In this document: one piece after another, positions 51,154-60,114 of the stretch
Layout: the number at the start of each line of letters is the position of its first letter
Numbering within the stretch: position 1 is the first letter of the stretch
NCBI RefSeq assembly: GCF_000719095.1
Contig: NZ_JOEH01000004.1
Location: 124,001 to 188,000 of the forward strand
Length of the DNA stretch: 64,000 bases
Origin: Streptacidiphilus jeojiense
GTDB taxonomy: Bacteria; Actinomycetota; Actinomycetes; Streptomycetales; Streptomycetaceae
Reading direction: 5' to 3'
Notes under the pieces: model-generated
Databases searched by the model: none
What the model was told of the DNA's origin: nothing
Seen by the model: only the letters and a program-made list of their open reading frames with translations
Made by a program: the position numbers and the translations under genes

Positions 51154-52857
51154 TCACGCCCCCGGCGCCTGGTGCAGTCGTCGGAGCTCCGTCTTGAGGA
51201 TCTTGCCCGCTGCGGACAGCGGCAGTGCGGCGGTGAAGTGGATCTCGCGGACCCGTTGGTAGGGGGCGACCGCGGCGGCGACGTGCGCCATCAGCTCGTC
51301 GGCGAGTTCGGGGGAGGGGGCGTAGCCGGTCCGCAGCATCACATGGGCGACCGGGATCTCCCCGGCCGCCGGGTCGGGGGCGCCGACCACCGCTGCCACC
51401 GCGACAGCGGGGTGCCGGTGCAGCAGGTCCTCCAGCGGGGCCGGATAGACGTTGTAACCCTTGTGGATCAGCATGTCCTTTGCTCGGCCCACCAGGTACA
51501 GCCAGCCGTCCCGGTCGCTGCGGCCCAGGTCGCCGGTGCGCAGCCAGCCGTCGACGAACTGCTCGGCCGTCAGCTCGGGATGGTTGTGGTAGCCGTCGGC
51601 GATCTGCGGGCCGCGCGCCCAGACCTCGCCGACCTCGCCGGTGGGCAGCACCGCGCGGGTGACCGGGTCCCTGATCTCGATCACGGTGTCAAACACCGGT
51701 ACCCCGACGCTGCCGATCGGAGCTGCGGCCGGCTGCTCCGGCGGGTGGCCGGTGAGCCCCATGGTGGCCTCGGTGAGCCCGTAGCCCTCGCTGATCTCGG
51801 CCTGCGGCAGCAGCCCGCGCAGCCGGGCCATGGTCTCCGAGTCCAGCGGGGCCGCGCCGGAGCTGACCTGGCGGACCGACGACAGGTCGGCCTTGTGGAC
51901 GCCGGGGGCCGCGAGCAGCGCGTGGAACAGCGCGGGCGACCCGGCCAGGTGGGTGACCTGCCACCGCTCGGCCTCGGCGAGGTAGCGGGCCGGGTCGAAG
52001 CGGCCGGAGACCACCACGGTCGTCGCGTTGGCGGTGCACAGCAGTTGGGTGATCAGGCCCATCGCGTGGAACATCGGGGCGACCGACAGCAGCACGCTCC
52101 GGCCGATCGGTACGGTGCCGGGGCCGACCGCCTCGGCCACCTGCTCCAGGTACATCCCGCCGCTTCGGTCCAGGCGCGGCAGCGAGGCCCCGCGCCAGCA
52201 GCCCATCTGCAGGGCGTTGGCGACCGCGTGCCGGTGCAGGATCCGCACGGCCTTGGAGCGGCCTGTGGTGCCGCCGGTGAAGGAGAGATGGGCCAGGTCG
52301 TCGGGGCCGACCGGGGTCGCCGGGGCCGGCTGGGCGGTGAGCAGTTCGGCCAGTGGGATGTTGCCCTGCACGGTGCCCGGCGGACGGCCGGGGGCCGCGT
52401 GGCTGGCCGGGACCTCGACGGCGAACCGCAGGGCGCTGCCCGGAGCGCCGGCGCCGGCCAGGCCGCGGGCCTCGGCCAGGACGTGGGCGACGGCCGGGTG
52501 GGTGATCACCGCGACGGCGGAGACCTCGGCGAGCTGTTCGGCCAGCGGTGCGGCGGGCAGCAGCGGGCTGAGCGGGCTGACGACCGCTCCCGCGAGCAGC
52601 ACCCCGAAGTAACAGAGGGTGAAGCGGAGCGAGTTGGGCTGGTGCACGGCCACCGTGTCGCCAGGGCTCACCCCGTGCTCCCGCAGCCCCTGGGCCAGGC
52701 GCAGCGCCTGGTCGTACAGCTCGGCGAAGGTCAGTGACTCCTCACCGTCCCGCAGCGCAACCCGGTCCGGGTGGCGCGGTGCGGTCCCGGCGAGGATGTC
52801 GCCGACGGTGCAGTGCGGATAGTCCAGGCTCTGCGGCATTCCCGGTGGCAGCAGCAT
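51154..52857 (-). CDS. AMP-dependent acyl-CoA synthetase/ligase
   Basis: 567-aa adenylate-forming enzyme (ANL family) that activates a carboxylic acid with ATP and joins it to CoA. Motifs: P-loop-like LSFTGGTTGRSKAV (about 196-209), A4/A5 region SEGYGLTEATMG, motif YHNHPELTAEQFVDGWLRTGDLG with the adenylate-binding Asp, hinge VGRAKDMLIHKGYNVYP, and catalytic Lys in PLSAAGKILKTELRRL. No membrane anchor. Start ATG 52857. The 293-bp gap 50861-51153 beyond its 3' end holds no gene I can support. Substrate chain length is not predictable. Confidence 0.92.
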   Translation of the reverse strand: MLLPPGMPQSLDYPHCTVGDILAGTAPRHPDRVALRDGEESLTFAELYDQALRLAQGLREHGVSPGDTVAVHQPNSLRFTLCYFGVLLAGAVVSPLSPLLPAAPLAEQLAEVSAVAVITHPAVAHVLAEARGLAGAGAPGSALRFAVEVPASHAAPGRPPGTVQGNIPLAELLTAQPAPATPVGPDDLAHLSFTGGTTGRSKAVRILHRHAVANALQMGCWRGASLPRLDRSGGMYLEQVAEAVGPGTVPIGRSVLLSVAPMFHAMGLITQLLCTANATTVVVSGRFDPARYLAEAERWQVTHLAGSPALFHALLAAPGVHKADLSSVRQVSSGAAPLDSETMARLRGLLPQAEISEGYGLTEATMGLTGHPPEQPAAAPIGSVGVPVFDTVIEIRDPVTRAVLPTGEVGEVWARGPQIADGYHNHPELTAEQFVDGWLRTGDLGRSDRDGWLYLVGRAKDMLIHKGYNVYPAPLEDLLHRHPAVAVAAVVGAPDPAAGEIPVAHVMLRTGYAPSPELADELMAHVAAAVAPYQRVREIHFTAALPLSAAGKILKTELRRLHQAPGA

Positions 52858-53006
52858 CGTGGGCCGGCCCCTTTCCCGCGGTTCGCTGGTGGTCCAGCTG
52901 GTGGGGACGCCCGGTGCGGTGGCGTCCCGTCCGTGCAGTCTGGCAAGCGCACGACGGTCCGGGAAGGGAACGGACAGCTACGGCACAGCCTTCGGCCCGA
53001 CCCGCC

Positions 53007-54542
53007 TCACCGGCGGCCCTCCCAGAGCTCGCGCTCGCGTGGCCTGGGGTCGTACCGCAGCTCGGGTTCCAGGTCGAAGTGCATGGTGGCGCGGCGGTCG
53101 CGGTCGTACACCGGCCAGCCGGGGTCGCCGGTGGCGGCGAAGGCGACCCAGGCGGCGTGCATGGTGTCGGCCAGCCGCTGCGGGGGATCGGTGCCGAGCA
53201 GCTCGGCCATGGACTTGTCCTGGAGGTTGTCGAAGACGAAGCCCAGCTCGCTGACGTGGCAGGCGCCGAGGCGGCCGTCGAAGGTGGGCGGCTGCCAGCC
53301 GAACTCGTAGAGGTGGACGGTGCCGCGGCCCTCCCCCCAGCGGCTCTCGGCCAGGCGGATGGCGGGGATGCGGAAGAACCAGTCGGTGGCGACGGCTGCC
53401 AGCAGTTCTCCGGGCGAGGCGTCGGGCCGCCGCTCGCGGTAGACGGCGAGGGCCCGGTCCGGGTCGTCCAGGCCGTACCCGGCGGCGGTCCTCCTGGCCA
53501 GCTCCTCGGGCACCAGGTCCAGCAGGCCGGAGGGAGTCAGGTAGAGGCGGAACTCGTCGCTGTTGGAGCCGATCAGCAGGTCGACCCCGGCGGCGGCCCC
53601 GTCGGTTCCGCCGGCCGCCAGCGCCTCCAGCGGCGGCGCGGGGAGCAGGTCCCCGTCCACGACGGGTTCCAGGGGCATCAGATTGAGTGCCGCCTCCCCC
53701 CACCGCTCCGGTTCGGGATCGGCCGAGATCTCTCCGCGCAGACCGCGTTGGACCGGGAGCAGCCGGTCCAACGGCACGGCGGCGAAGGCCTCGCGGGTGG
53801 CCGGGATGCCCAGCCGCCGGGCGAGGTGACGGCCGACCAGCTCGGCCGTGCCGGGGGAGAGGGTGTGCTGCGCGGCGCCGCTCTGCAGGATCGCCCGCCG
53901 GAACAGGCCCTGCGCCCTGGGTACGGCCAGCAGCGTGCCGATGCTCATCGCCCCGGCCGACTGGCCGAAGAGGGTGACCTGCCCGGGGTCCCCGCCGAAG
54001 TCGGCGATGTTGTCCCGGACCCACTCCAGCGCGGCGATCTGGTCCAGCAGGCCCAGGTTGGCCGGGGCCGGGTCGTCCGCACCGAGGTAGAGGAAACCCT
54101 CCACCCCCAGGCGGTAGTTGACGGTGACGCAGACCACGCCGTCGCGGGCGAAGCGGGAGCCGTCGTAGCCGGGGACGGAGCCCGAGCCGTTGGTGAACCC
54201 GCCGCCGTGCAGCCAGACCATGACCGGGCGCCCGCCGGGCTCCCGGTCGGCCGGAGCCCAGATGTTGAGGTTGAGGCAGTCCTCGCCGGGGATGTCGACC
54301 TCGGGGAGCAGGCTGTCCAGCGGCGCCGGGTACGGCGGCTTGGGTGCGGTCGGCCCGTAGCCGGTGGCGTCGCGCTCGCCCTGCCACGGCGCCGGCGGCT
54401 GCGGTGGCCGGAAGCGGTTGGCCCCGAACGGCGGTGCCGCGTACGGGATGCCCTTGAAGGCGACGCCGCCGCCCTCCGCCGGAACGCCGCGGACCGCTCC
54501 CCGCGCAGTCCGTACGACGGTCCGCTCACCATGCTGCGTCAA
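53007..54542 (-). CDS. carboxylesterase / lipase, type B (para-nitrobenzyl esterase-like)
   Basis: 511-aa alpha/beta hydrolase. Diagnostic segments: ARGAVRGVPAEGGGVAFKGI, EDCLNLNIWAP (family signature 2), oxyanion hole WLHGGGFTNGS, nucleophile elbow TLFGQSAGAMSIG, acid in NSDEFRLYL, His in GACHVSELGFVF. No signal peptide, so probably intracellular. TTG 54542 is preferred because GGAG lies six bases upstream and gives the normal short lead; a GTG at 54638 would add 32 unrelated residues. It hydrolyses carboxylic esters; natural substrate unknown. Confidence 0.9.
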   Translation of the reverse strand: MTQHGERTVVRTARGAVRGVPAEGGGVAFKGIPYAAPPFGANRFRPPQPPAPWQGERDATGYGPTAPKPPYPAPLDSLLPEVDIPGEDCLNLNIWAPADREPGGRPVMVWLHGGGFTNGSGSVPGYDGSRFARDGVVCVTVNYRLGVEGFLYLGADDPAPANLGLLDQIAALEWVRDNIADFGGDPGQVTLFGQSAGAMSIGTLLAVPRAQGLFRRAILQSGAAQHTLSPGTAELVGRHLARRLGIPATREAFAAVPLDRLLPVQRGLRGEISADPEPERWGEAALNLMPLEPVVDGDLLPAPPLEALAAGGTDGAAAGVDLLIGSNSDEFRLYLTPSGLLDLVPEELARRTAAGYGLDDPDRALAVYRERRPDASPGELLAAVATDWFFRIPAIRLAESRWGEGRGTVHLYEFGWQPPTFDGRLGACHVSELGFVFDNLQDKSMAELLGTDPPQRLADTMHAAWVAFAATGDPGWPVYDRDRRATMHFDLEPELRYDPRPRERELWEGRR

Positions 54543-54687
54543 GGCGATCTCCGTTGCTGTCGAACCGGCATGATGGGTGGTCAGTCGCCGGCCACCCCGA
54601 CCGTAGGGCCGTCCCGACGGGGTCCGCAACCCGCGCACCCGCGCACCCGCGGTGCCGTTCGGACGGCCGGAGGCCGCGAAACGCCGA

Positions 54688-54718
54688 GGGCCCCACCCGC
54701 TTCGCGCGGATGGGGCCC
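54688..54718. terminator. hairpin after the ExeM-type nuclease gene
   Basis: GGGCCCCA (54688-54695) pairs with TGGGGCCC (54711-54718), with CCGC/GCGG inside, about 40 bases beyond the nuclease stop codon at 54756 (minus strand). Confidence 0.8.
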
Positions 54719-54755
54719 CGACCGTCGGACGTGTCGTCCGGTCAGTTCAGCCGGG

Positions 54756-57233
54756 TCACGGCTTGAACTGGACCTCCTGCGGGTCGTGGTCGCTGGTCTG
54801 GTTGGCGAACTCGGAGTTCACGTGGACCACCTGGTAGACGGGCTTGGAGACGCCCGAGGTCACCAGGATGTGGTCGAGGACCTCGGAGATGCCCTCGTAG
54901 TCGTAGGTGTACTGCTCGTTCACCGGCAGCGTGCTGATCAGGTCGGTGAGGATCGACTTGCCGGTGCCGTCGCCGGTGCCGGTGCGCAGCTGGGTCAGCG
55001 ACGGGCTGAACTGGTAGTCGTTCAGGTCACCCAGGACGACGACGTCGGACTTCTTGTCGATGGCCAGGATCTGCTGGACGAAGTCGTGCAGGATCTGGGC
55101 CTGGGCGGTGCGCTGCAGCGCCGAGGTCTGCTGCGGGTACTGGTAGCGGCCGTCCGCGTTCTGGTCGCCGAGCTTGGCGTCGAAGTGGTTGGCGATGACG
55201 AAGACCGGCTTGCCCTTGAAGGAGAACTCGCCGACCAGCGGCTTGCGGCTGGAGGTCCAGGCGTAGCTGGAGGGGTCCACCCGGCCGGGGGAGAGGGTCA
55301 GCGCGGGCTCGCCGTGCAGCTTGTAGACCTGGGTGCCGGTGGTGGAGCGGTTCACCGAGGCGGCGCCGGTGTCGACGAAGCTCACCCGGTCGGCGTTGAA
55401 GAGGTAGACCACCCGGATGTTGCCGCCGGGCTGGCCGCCGTCCTGGTCGTTGACCGGGTCGATGCTGCGGTAGCTGTACTGCGGGCCGCCGGCGGCCACG
55501 ATCGCGGTGGTGAGCTTGGCGATGGTCTGGTCGGCCGCGACGGTGCCGTCGTCGGTGGCGCCGGTGTTGTCCTGGATCTCCTCCAGGGCGATGATGTCGG
55601 GCTTGGCCAGGTTGGTGACCACGCCCTGGGCCAGCGCCGCGAACTTGCTGTCGGCGTTCTGCGGGGCCAGGTTCTCCACGTTGTAGGTGGCGATGGAGAG
55701 GTCCTTGGCGGAGCCCGCCTTGGCCGCGACCGGGGCGATGCCGCCCGACTTCACGGTGCCCAGGCTGGTGGCCGCGATCAGGTAGCCGCCGTAGGTGGAG
55801 TAGTCGATGGTGCCGATGGTCGCGCCGGTGAAGGTGTCACCCACGCTGACCTCGGGGTTGGTGCCGTTGTCGGCCACCACCTCGAGCCGGCCGGACGGGG
55901 TGGCGTTCTCCGCCGTCAGCTCGGTGCCGCCGCGGTAGGTGACCTTCTCGGTGGGCTTGGTGGTGACGTACTGCTCGCCGTAGGAGTCGGACGGGCCGAC
56001 CACCCGGGCGTCGTCGACCTCGACCCGCATGCCCTCGATGGACTCGTAGTAGTCCAGCGCGGAGCGGGTGGGGGTGATCGGGGTGGACTCGATGTTGCCG
56101 CCGCCGAGGTCGGGGGCGTAGGTGCTGGGCACCGTGTCCGGGCCGAGCACGATGGCGGCGGGCAGCGCGTTGCCGGTGCTCAGGGTGATCACGGTGGGAG
56201 CGCTCAGCTCGGTCACCGAGAGGTTCGAGGTGTTGGCGGTGGTGGTGCCGCTGGCCAGCGTGTAGTAGTCGGAGACCTTGGCGGAGACCAGCACCGAGTC
56301 GCCCACCGCGACGGTGGGGGCGGAGCCGGTGTAGACGAACACGCCCTCGCTGGTGGCGGGGTTGCTGTCGGGGTTGGGGTCCTGGATCCAGAAGCCCTTG
56401 GTGCTGCCCGAGGCGCGCACGCCGGTGACGATGCCGGGGACGTTGCTGACGGTCTGTCCGTTCAGCGGCGAGATCCAGGTGGTGCCCTGGATGTCGTGGA
56501 TCCGGACGGTGCCCGCCGTGGCCGTCGGGGAGGCGCTCGCCGACGCGGACGCGGAGGCGGAGGCCGACGCGGAGGCCGAGGCGGACGGACTGGCGCTCGC
56601 CGAACCGGAGTTGACCGGGCTCGGCGTTCCGGCACTGAAGTCGGTGCCGTTCTGGTCGGTGTCGGTGCTGTTCGCGTCGCGGGAGACCGAGGTGGTGTTG
56701 CTGGCGGCCGGGGCGTCCGCGGTGCCCTCGTGGACCACGGCGGTGCCGTAGCCGACCAGGTCGTGGACGGTCGTGTCGGCGGCGCAGTCGGCCGCGGTCT
56801 TGCAGGTCAGTGCGGTCTGGGAGTTGACCAGTGCCACGGTGCCGTTGGTGCCGCTCATGTTGATCGCGCCGGTCGCGTCCGGGGTCGGCAGGGCCTGGGT
56901 GCCCGCGGTGCCGGCGGCCTCCTGGACCAGGTACGAGCCGCCGGGGGCGATGCTGCCGGTCAGCGCGGTGACCTGCCAGGTCGTCGTCGCGCCGGGCGCG
57001 GCCGAGATGTACTGGACCGACCAGGTGCTCAGGTCCACGGCGGTGCTGCCGTTGTTGTGCAGTTCGATGAAGTCGTTCGTGAGTGTGGCACCGGAGTTGC
57101 CACCGCCACCGTAGACCTCGTTGACGACCACGTCGCCGGAGACGGTGGCGCTGGCGCTGGTGGGAACCAGAGCGAGGGCACAGACGGAGGCTGCGGCAGC
57201 GGTTGCAGCCAGCAGCGCGCGGGATCTGGACAC
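54756..57233 (-). CDS. ExeM/NucH-type extracellular endonuclease with lamin-tail domain
   Basis: 825-aa secreted nuclease that degrades extracellular DNA. Signal peptide about 1-30 (RALLAATAAAASVCALALVP...ASA). Lamin-tail domain about 32-150 (VVVNEVYGGGGNSGATLTND, FIELHNNGSTAVDLSTW), a Ser/Ala linker (repeat of SA, about 210-235), an OB-like domain (GFWIQDPNPDSN), and the EEP catalytic domain from about 500 (IATYNVENLAPQN, IIALEEIQDN, FVIANHFDAKLGD, VVVLGDLNDYQF, TSDHDPQEVQF), all catalytic Asn, Glu, Asp and His present. GTG 57233 has AGGAGG directly upstream; ATG 57260 does not. No C-terminal sorting signal is seen. Confidence 0.9.
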   Translation of the reverse strand: MSRSRALLAATAAAASVCALALVPTSASATVSGDVVVNEVYGGGGNSGATLTNDFIELHNNGSTAVDLSTWSVQYISAAPGATTTWQVTALTGSIAPGGSYLVQEAAGTAGTQALPTPDATGAINMSGTNGTVALVNSQTALTCKTAADCAADTTVHDLVGYGTAVVHEGTADAPAASNTTSVSRDANSTDTDQNGTDFSAGTPSPVNSGSASASPSASASASASASASASASASPTATAGTVRIHDIQGTTWISPLNGQTVSNVPGIVTGVRASGSTKGFWIQDPNPDSNPATSEGVFVYTGSAPTVAVGDSVLVSAKVSDYYTLASGTTTANTSNLSVTELSAPTVITLSTGNALPAAIVLGPDTVPSTYAPDLGGGNIESTPITPTRSALDYYESIEGMRVEVDDARVVGPSDSYGEQYVTTKPTEKVTYRGGTELTAENATPSGRLEVVADNGTNPEVSVGDTFTGATIGTIDYSTYGGYLIAATSLGTVKSGGIAPVAAKAGSAKDLSIATYNVENLAPQNADSKFAALAQGVVTNLAKPDIIALEEIQDNTGATDDGTVAADQTIAKLTTAIVAAGGPQYSYRSIDPVNDQDGGQPGGNIRVVYLFNADRVSFVDTGAASVNRSTTGTQVYKLHGEPALTLSPGRVDPSSYAWTSSRKPLVGEFSFKGKPVFVIANHFDAKLGDQNADGRYQYPQQTSALQRTAQAQILHDFVQQILAIDKKSDVVVLGDLNDYQFSPSLTQLRTGTGDGTGKSILTDLISTLPVNEQYTYDYEGISEVLDHILVTSGVSKPVYQVVHVNSEFANQTSDHDPQEVQFKP

Positions 57234-57455
57234 GGTCCTCCTAGACCTGGGGCCGAGCATGCACGTGGAGCAGTGCCGGGGGAGTACTGACCCGAATTCA
57301 GGTCACATCATGGGCCGTTCCGGTTAACCCCGCATGACACTTCGGAATACTGCTGCCACAAAGTTTCGATCGATCATCGTCCCCGGTGGGAGGTGGTCTA
57401 CGCGCATTGGCTACGGGCGTAGATTTTGACGCTGGTTCGGGAGGGTTTGTCCGGT

Positions 57456-58886
57456 TCAGCCGGTGACCTCCACCTCCCGTCGGTCCGTGGGCAGTTCCGT
57501 GGTGGGGGTCGGCGGTCGGGTGTGCCGTACGGCGGTGCCGGCCAGGGCACCCACCAGGGCCAGGCCGGCGGTCACCCACATCGCCGCGCTGAAGCCGTCG
57601 GTGAAGGTCCGCGCCGAGGCGTAGCTGCCGGAGGTGGTGAAGACGGCCGCGCACAGGGCGACGCCGAAGACGCCGCCGAGTTGGCGGAGCATGTTGAAGG
57701 CGCCGGAGGCCTGGCCGATCTCGGCCGGGGCCACGGCGGTGACAACGGCCTTCTGTGCGCAGGGCATTGCCATGGAGATGCCCAGGCCGCTGATCAACAG
57801 CGGTGCGACCAGCCGGTCGTAGGGGAGCGAGGGGGTGGCCTCCAGCGCCAGCCATGCGCCGCCCGTCGCCTGCAGCAGCATCCCGGCGACCAGCAGCGGA
57901 CGTTCGCCGAGGCGGTCGGCCAGGCTGCCGGCGACCGGGCCGCAGACCATCAGCACCCCGGTCCAGGTCATCAGCCGCAGCCCCGCCGCCAGCGGCCCGT
58001 GGCCGAGGGCGGTCTGCAGGTACTGCGCCAGGAAGAACAGGGTGCCGTAGAGGCCCGCGGTCAGGCAGAAGTTGGACGTGTTGGCGGCCGCGAAGGTGCG
58101 GTTGCGGAAGAAGCGCATCGGCAGCATCGGGGCCGCGCTGCGCAGCTCCCAGCCGACGAAGCCGACGCTCAGGGCCGCTCCGGCGACCAGCGCGCCGAGG
58201 ACCTCCGCGCTGCCCCAGCCAGCGTCGTTGCCCCGGACCAGGCCCCAGACCAGGCCCAGCGCTCCGCCGGTGGCGAGGGCGACGCCGGCGGTGTCGAAGC
58301 GCACGGTGGGCCCGGTGCTCTCGTCCAGGCGCAGCCGGACCAGCACCACGGCGACCAGGCCGATCGGGATGTTGATCCAGAAGATCCACTGCCAGGCCAG
58401 CCCCTGCGCGACCGCTCCGCCGACGAAGGGGCCGCTGCAGGTGGCCAGCCCGGTCAGCCCGCTGAAGAGGCCGAGGGCGCGCCCCCGCTGCCGGGGCGGG
58501 AAGGCGGCGCTGAGGTGGGTCATCGCCAGCGGCAGCACCAGTGCCGCGCCCGCGCCCTGGACCGCGCGGGCGGCGATCAGCGCACCGATGCCGGGCGCCA
58601 GCGCGCAGGCCGCGGAGGCGGTGGTGAACAGGCCGAGGCCGACGGCGAGCATCCGGCGGCGGCCGTAGCGGTCCCCGAGGGCGGCGCCGGTCAGCAGCAG
58701 GACGGCGAAGCTGAGGATGTAGGCGTTGACGGTCCACTGGAGGGTCTCCAGGGAGGCGCCGAGATCGCGGCGGATCGTGCTGAGCGCCGTGGCGACCACG
58801 GTGCCGTCCATGGCGATCATGAAGGAGGAGGTCGAGGCCAGGGCGAGGACCCAGCGCTGTTTCGGGGTGCTGACGACGGAGGACAT
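57456..58886 (-). CDS. MFS drug exporter, DHA2 (EmrB/QacA) family
   Basis: 476-aa inner-membrane proton-coupled multidrug exporter with 14 predicted spans. MFS motif A is GDRYGRRRMLAVGLGLF (span 2-3 loop), motif B/C region RAVQGAGAALVLPLAMTH and GLATCSGPFVGGAVAQ. Asp in the first span (MIAMDGTVVATALSTI) is the proton-linked residue of the family. ATG 58886 has GAGGAG nine bases upstream; longer in-frame starts are unsupported. It is divergent from the ECF sigma gene with a 154-bp gap. Exported compound unknown; a sigma/exporter link is possible. Confidence 0.92.
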   Translation of the reverse strand: MSSVVSTPKQRWVLALASTSSFMIAMDGTVVATALSTIRRDLGASLETLQWTVNAYILSFAVLLLTGAALGDRYGRRRMLAVGLGLFTTASAACALAPGIGALIAARAVQGAGAALVLPLAMTHLSAAFPPRQRGRALGLFSGLTGLATCSGPFVGGAVAQGLAWQWIFWINIPIGLVAVVLVRLRLDESTGPTVRFDTAGVALATGGALGLVWGLVRGNDAGWGSAEVLGALVAGAALSVGFVGWELRSAAPMLPMRFFRNRTFAAANTSNFCLTAGLYGTLFFLAQYLQTALGHGPLAAGLRLMTWTGVLMVCGPVAGSLADRLGERPLLVAGMLLQATGGAWLALEATPSLPYDRLVAPLLISGLGISMAMPCAQKAVVTAVAPAEIGQASGAFNMLRQLGGVFGVALCAAVFTTSGSYASARTFTDGFSAAMWVTAGLALVGALAGTAVRHTRPPTPTTELPTDRREVEVTG

Positions 58887-59040
58887 GCTCACTGCTCCTC
58901 GGAGCGATAGCGGTCGGGACGGGTGGCGAATCACCCGGTACCGATCCGGGGGGTCGCCCCGATTCACCGATGAGTTCCGCTCACCGCCGGGATCAGTACT
59001 CGTCGGGGCCGAGGACGGCACACACTGGGACCGATTAGGG

Positions 59041-60114
59041 ATGGCGATGGCGATGGTGGAGACCATGGAGCGCAGCGAGGACTTCGTCCGGCTCACCGAT
59101 CCGTTCCGGCGGGAGCTGCTGGCGCACTGCTACCGGATGCTGGGGTCGGTGCACGACGCCGAGGACCTGCTGCAGGAGACCATGCTGCGGGCCTGGAACT
59201 CCTTCGGGCGGTTCGAGGGGCGCTCCTCGCTGCGCACCTGGCTGTACCGGATCGCCACCAACGCCTGTCTGCGCGCGCTGGAGGGCCGCAGCCGGCGGCC
59301 GCTGCCGTCCGGGCTGGGGACGTCCAACAGCGCGCTGGACGGGCCGCTGCGCCGGCCGCTCCCGGAGGTGCCCTGGCTGCAGCCGATCCCGGACGCACTG
59401 ATCGGCTTCGGGCCCGGTGGCACCGACCCCGCCGACCCGGCGGCCGTGGTCGCCTCGCGGGCCGGGGTGCGGTTGGCGCTGGTCGCGGCGCTGCAGTACC
59501 TGCCGCCGCGGCAGCGGGCGGTGCTGATCCTGCGCGAGGTGCTGGACTGGCGGGCGGCCGAGGTGGCCGAGCTGCTCGGGGTCTCGGTGTTCGCCGTCAA
59601 CAGCCTGCTGCAGCGGGCCAGGGCCCAGATCGACCAGGCCGCGCTGGCCGAGGAGCGGGTGCGCGAGCCGCGCGACCCGCGCCGCCGGGCCCTGCTGGAC
59701 AGCTATGCCGCCGCGTTCGAGGCCGGGGACATGGTCGCGGTGAGCCGGCTGCTGGCGCGGGACGTGGTGCTGGAGATGCCGCCGCACCCGGACTGGTTCA
59801 GCGGGCGGGACGCGGCGGTGCGGTTCCTGTCCACCCGGGTCCTGATCACCTCGCAGCGGATCCGGGCGGTGCGGACCGCGGCCAACGGGCAGCCCGCGCT
59901 GGCGACCTACCGGCTGGATCCGGACGGCAGCCTGCACGCGCACTCCATCCAGGTGCTGACGCTGGATCAGGACGGCGGCGCGGTCACCCGGATCAACGCC
60001 TTCCAGGACCTGTCGCTGTTCCCGGTGTTCGGGCTGGAACGGGTCCGCCCCGCCGAGGAGCGGACCTCGGCGGGGCGGGGCGTTGCGGTGGACGGGCCGG
60101 CTACGGGTAGCTGA
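59041..60114 (+). CDS. ECF sigma factor, SigG/SigX5-type with C-terminal SnoaL-like domain
   Basis: 357 aa. Region 2 (RRELLAHCYRMLGSVHDAED, LLQETMLRAWNSFGRFEGRS) and region 4 (LPPRQRAVLILREVLDWRAA, EVAELLGVSVFAVNSLLQRA) are typical, with the long insert VPWLQPIPDALIG seen in the group. The C-terminal half (about 225-340) is an NTF2/SnoaL-like domain that regulates the sigma factor in place of an anti-sigma. ATG 59041 is the first of several close ATGs (also 59053 and 59065); the last has GGAG three bases upstream, so the start is uncertain by up to eight codons. The gene ends 14 bp inside the convergent beta-helix gene's 3' end. Confidence 0.88.
   Translation: MAMAMVETMERSEDFVRLTDPFRRELLAHCYRMLGSVHDAEDLLQETMLRAWNSFGRFEGRSSLRTWLYRIATNACLRALEGRSRRPLPSGLGTSNSALDGPLRRPLPEVPWLQPIPDALIGFGPGGTDPADPAAVVASRAGVRLALVAALQYLPPRQRAVLILREVLDWRAAEVAELLGVSVFAVNSLLQRARAQIDQAALAEERVREPRDPRRRALLDSYAAAFEAGDMVAVSRLLARDVVLEMPPHPDWFSGRDAAVRFLSTRVLITSQRIRAVRTAANGQPALATYRLDPDGSLHAHSIQVLTLDQDGGAVTRINAFQDLSLFPVFGLERVRPAEERTSAGRGVAVDGPATGS

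Noticed and set aside
52734..57290. 1518-codon plus-strand open frame across esterase and nuclease genes
   Set aside because: It is the antisense of two complete genes with family motifs; composition (GADVVG-like) is typical of shadow frames.
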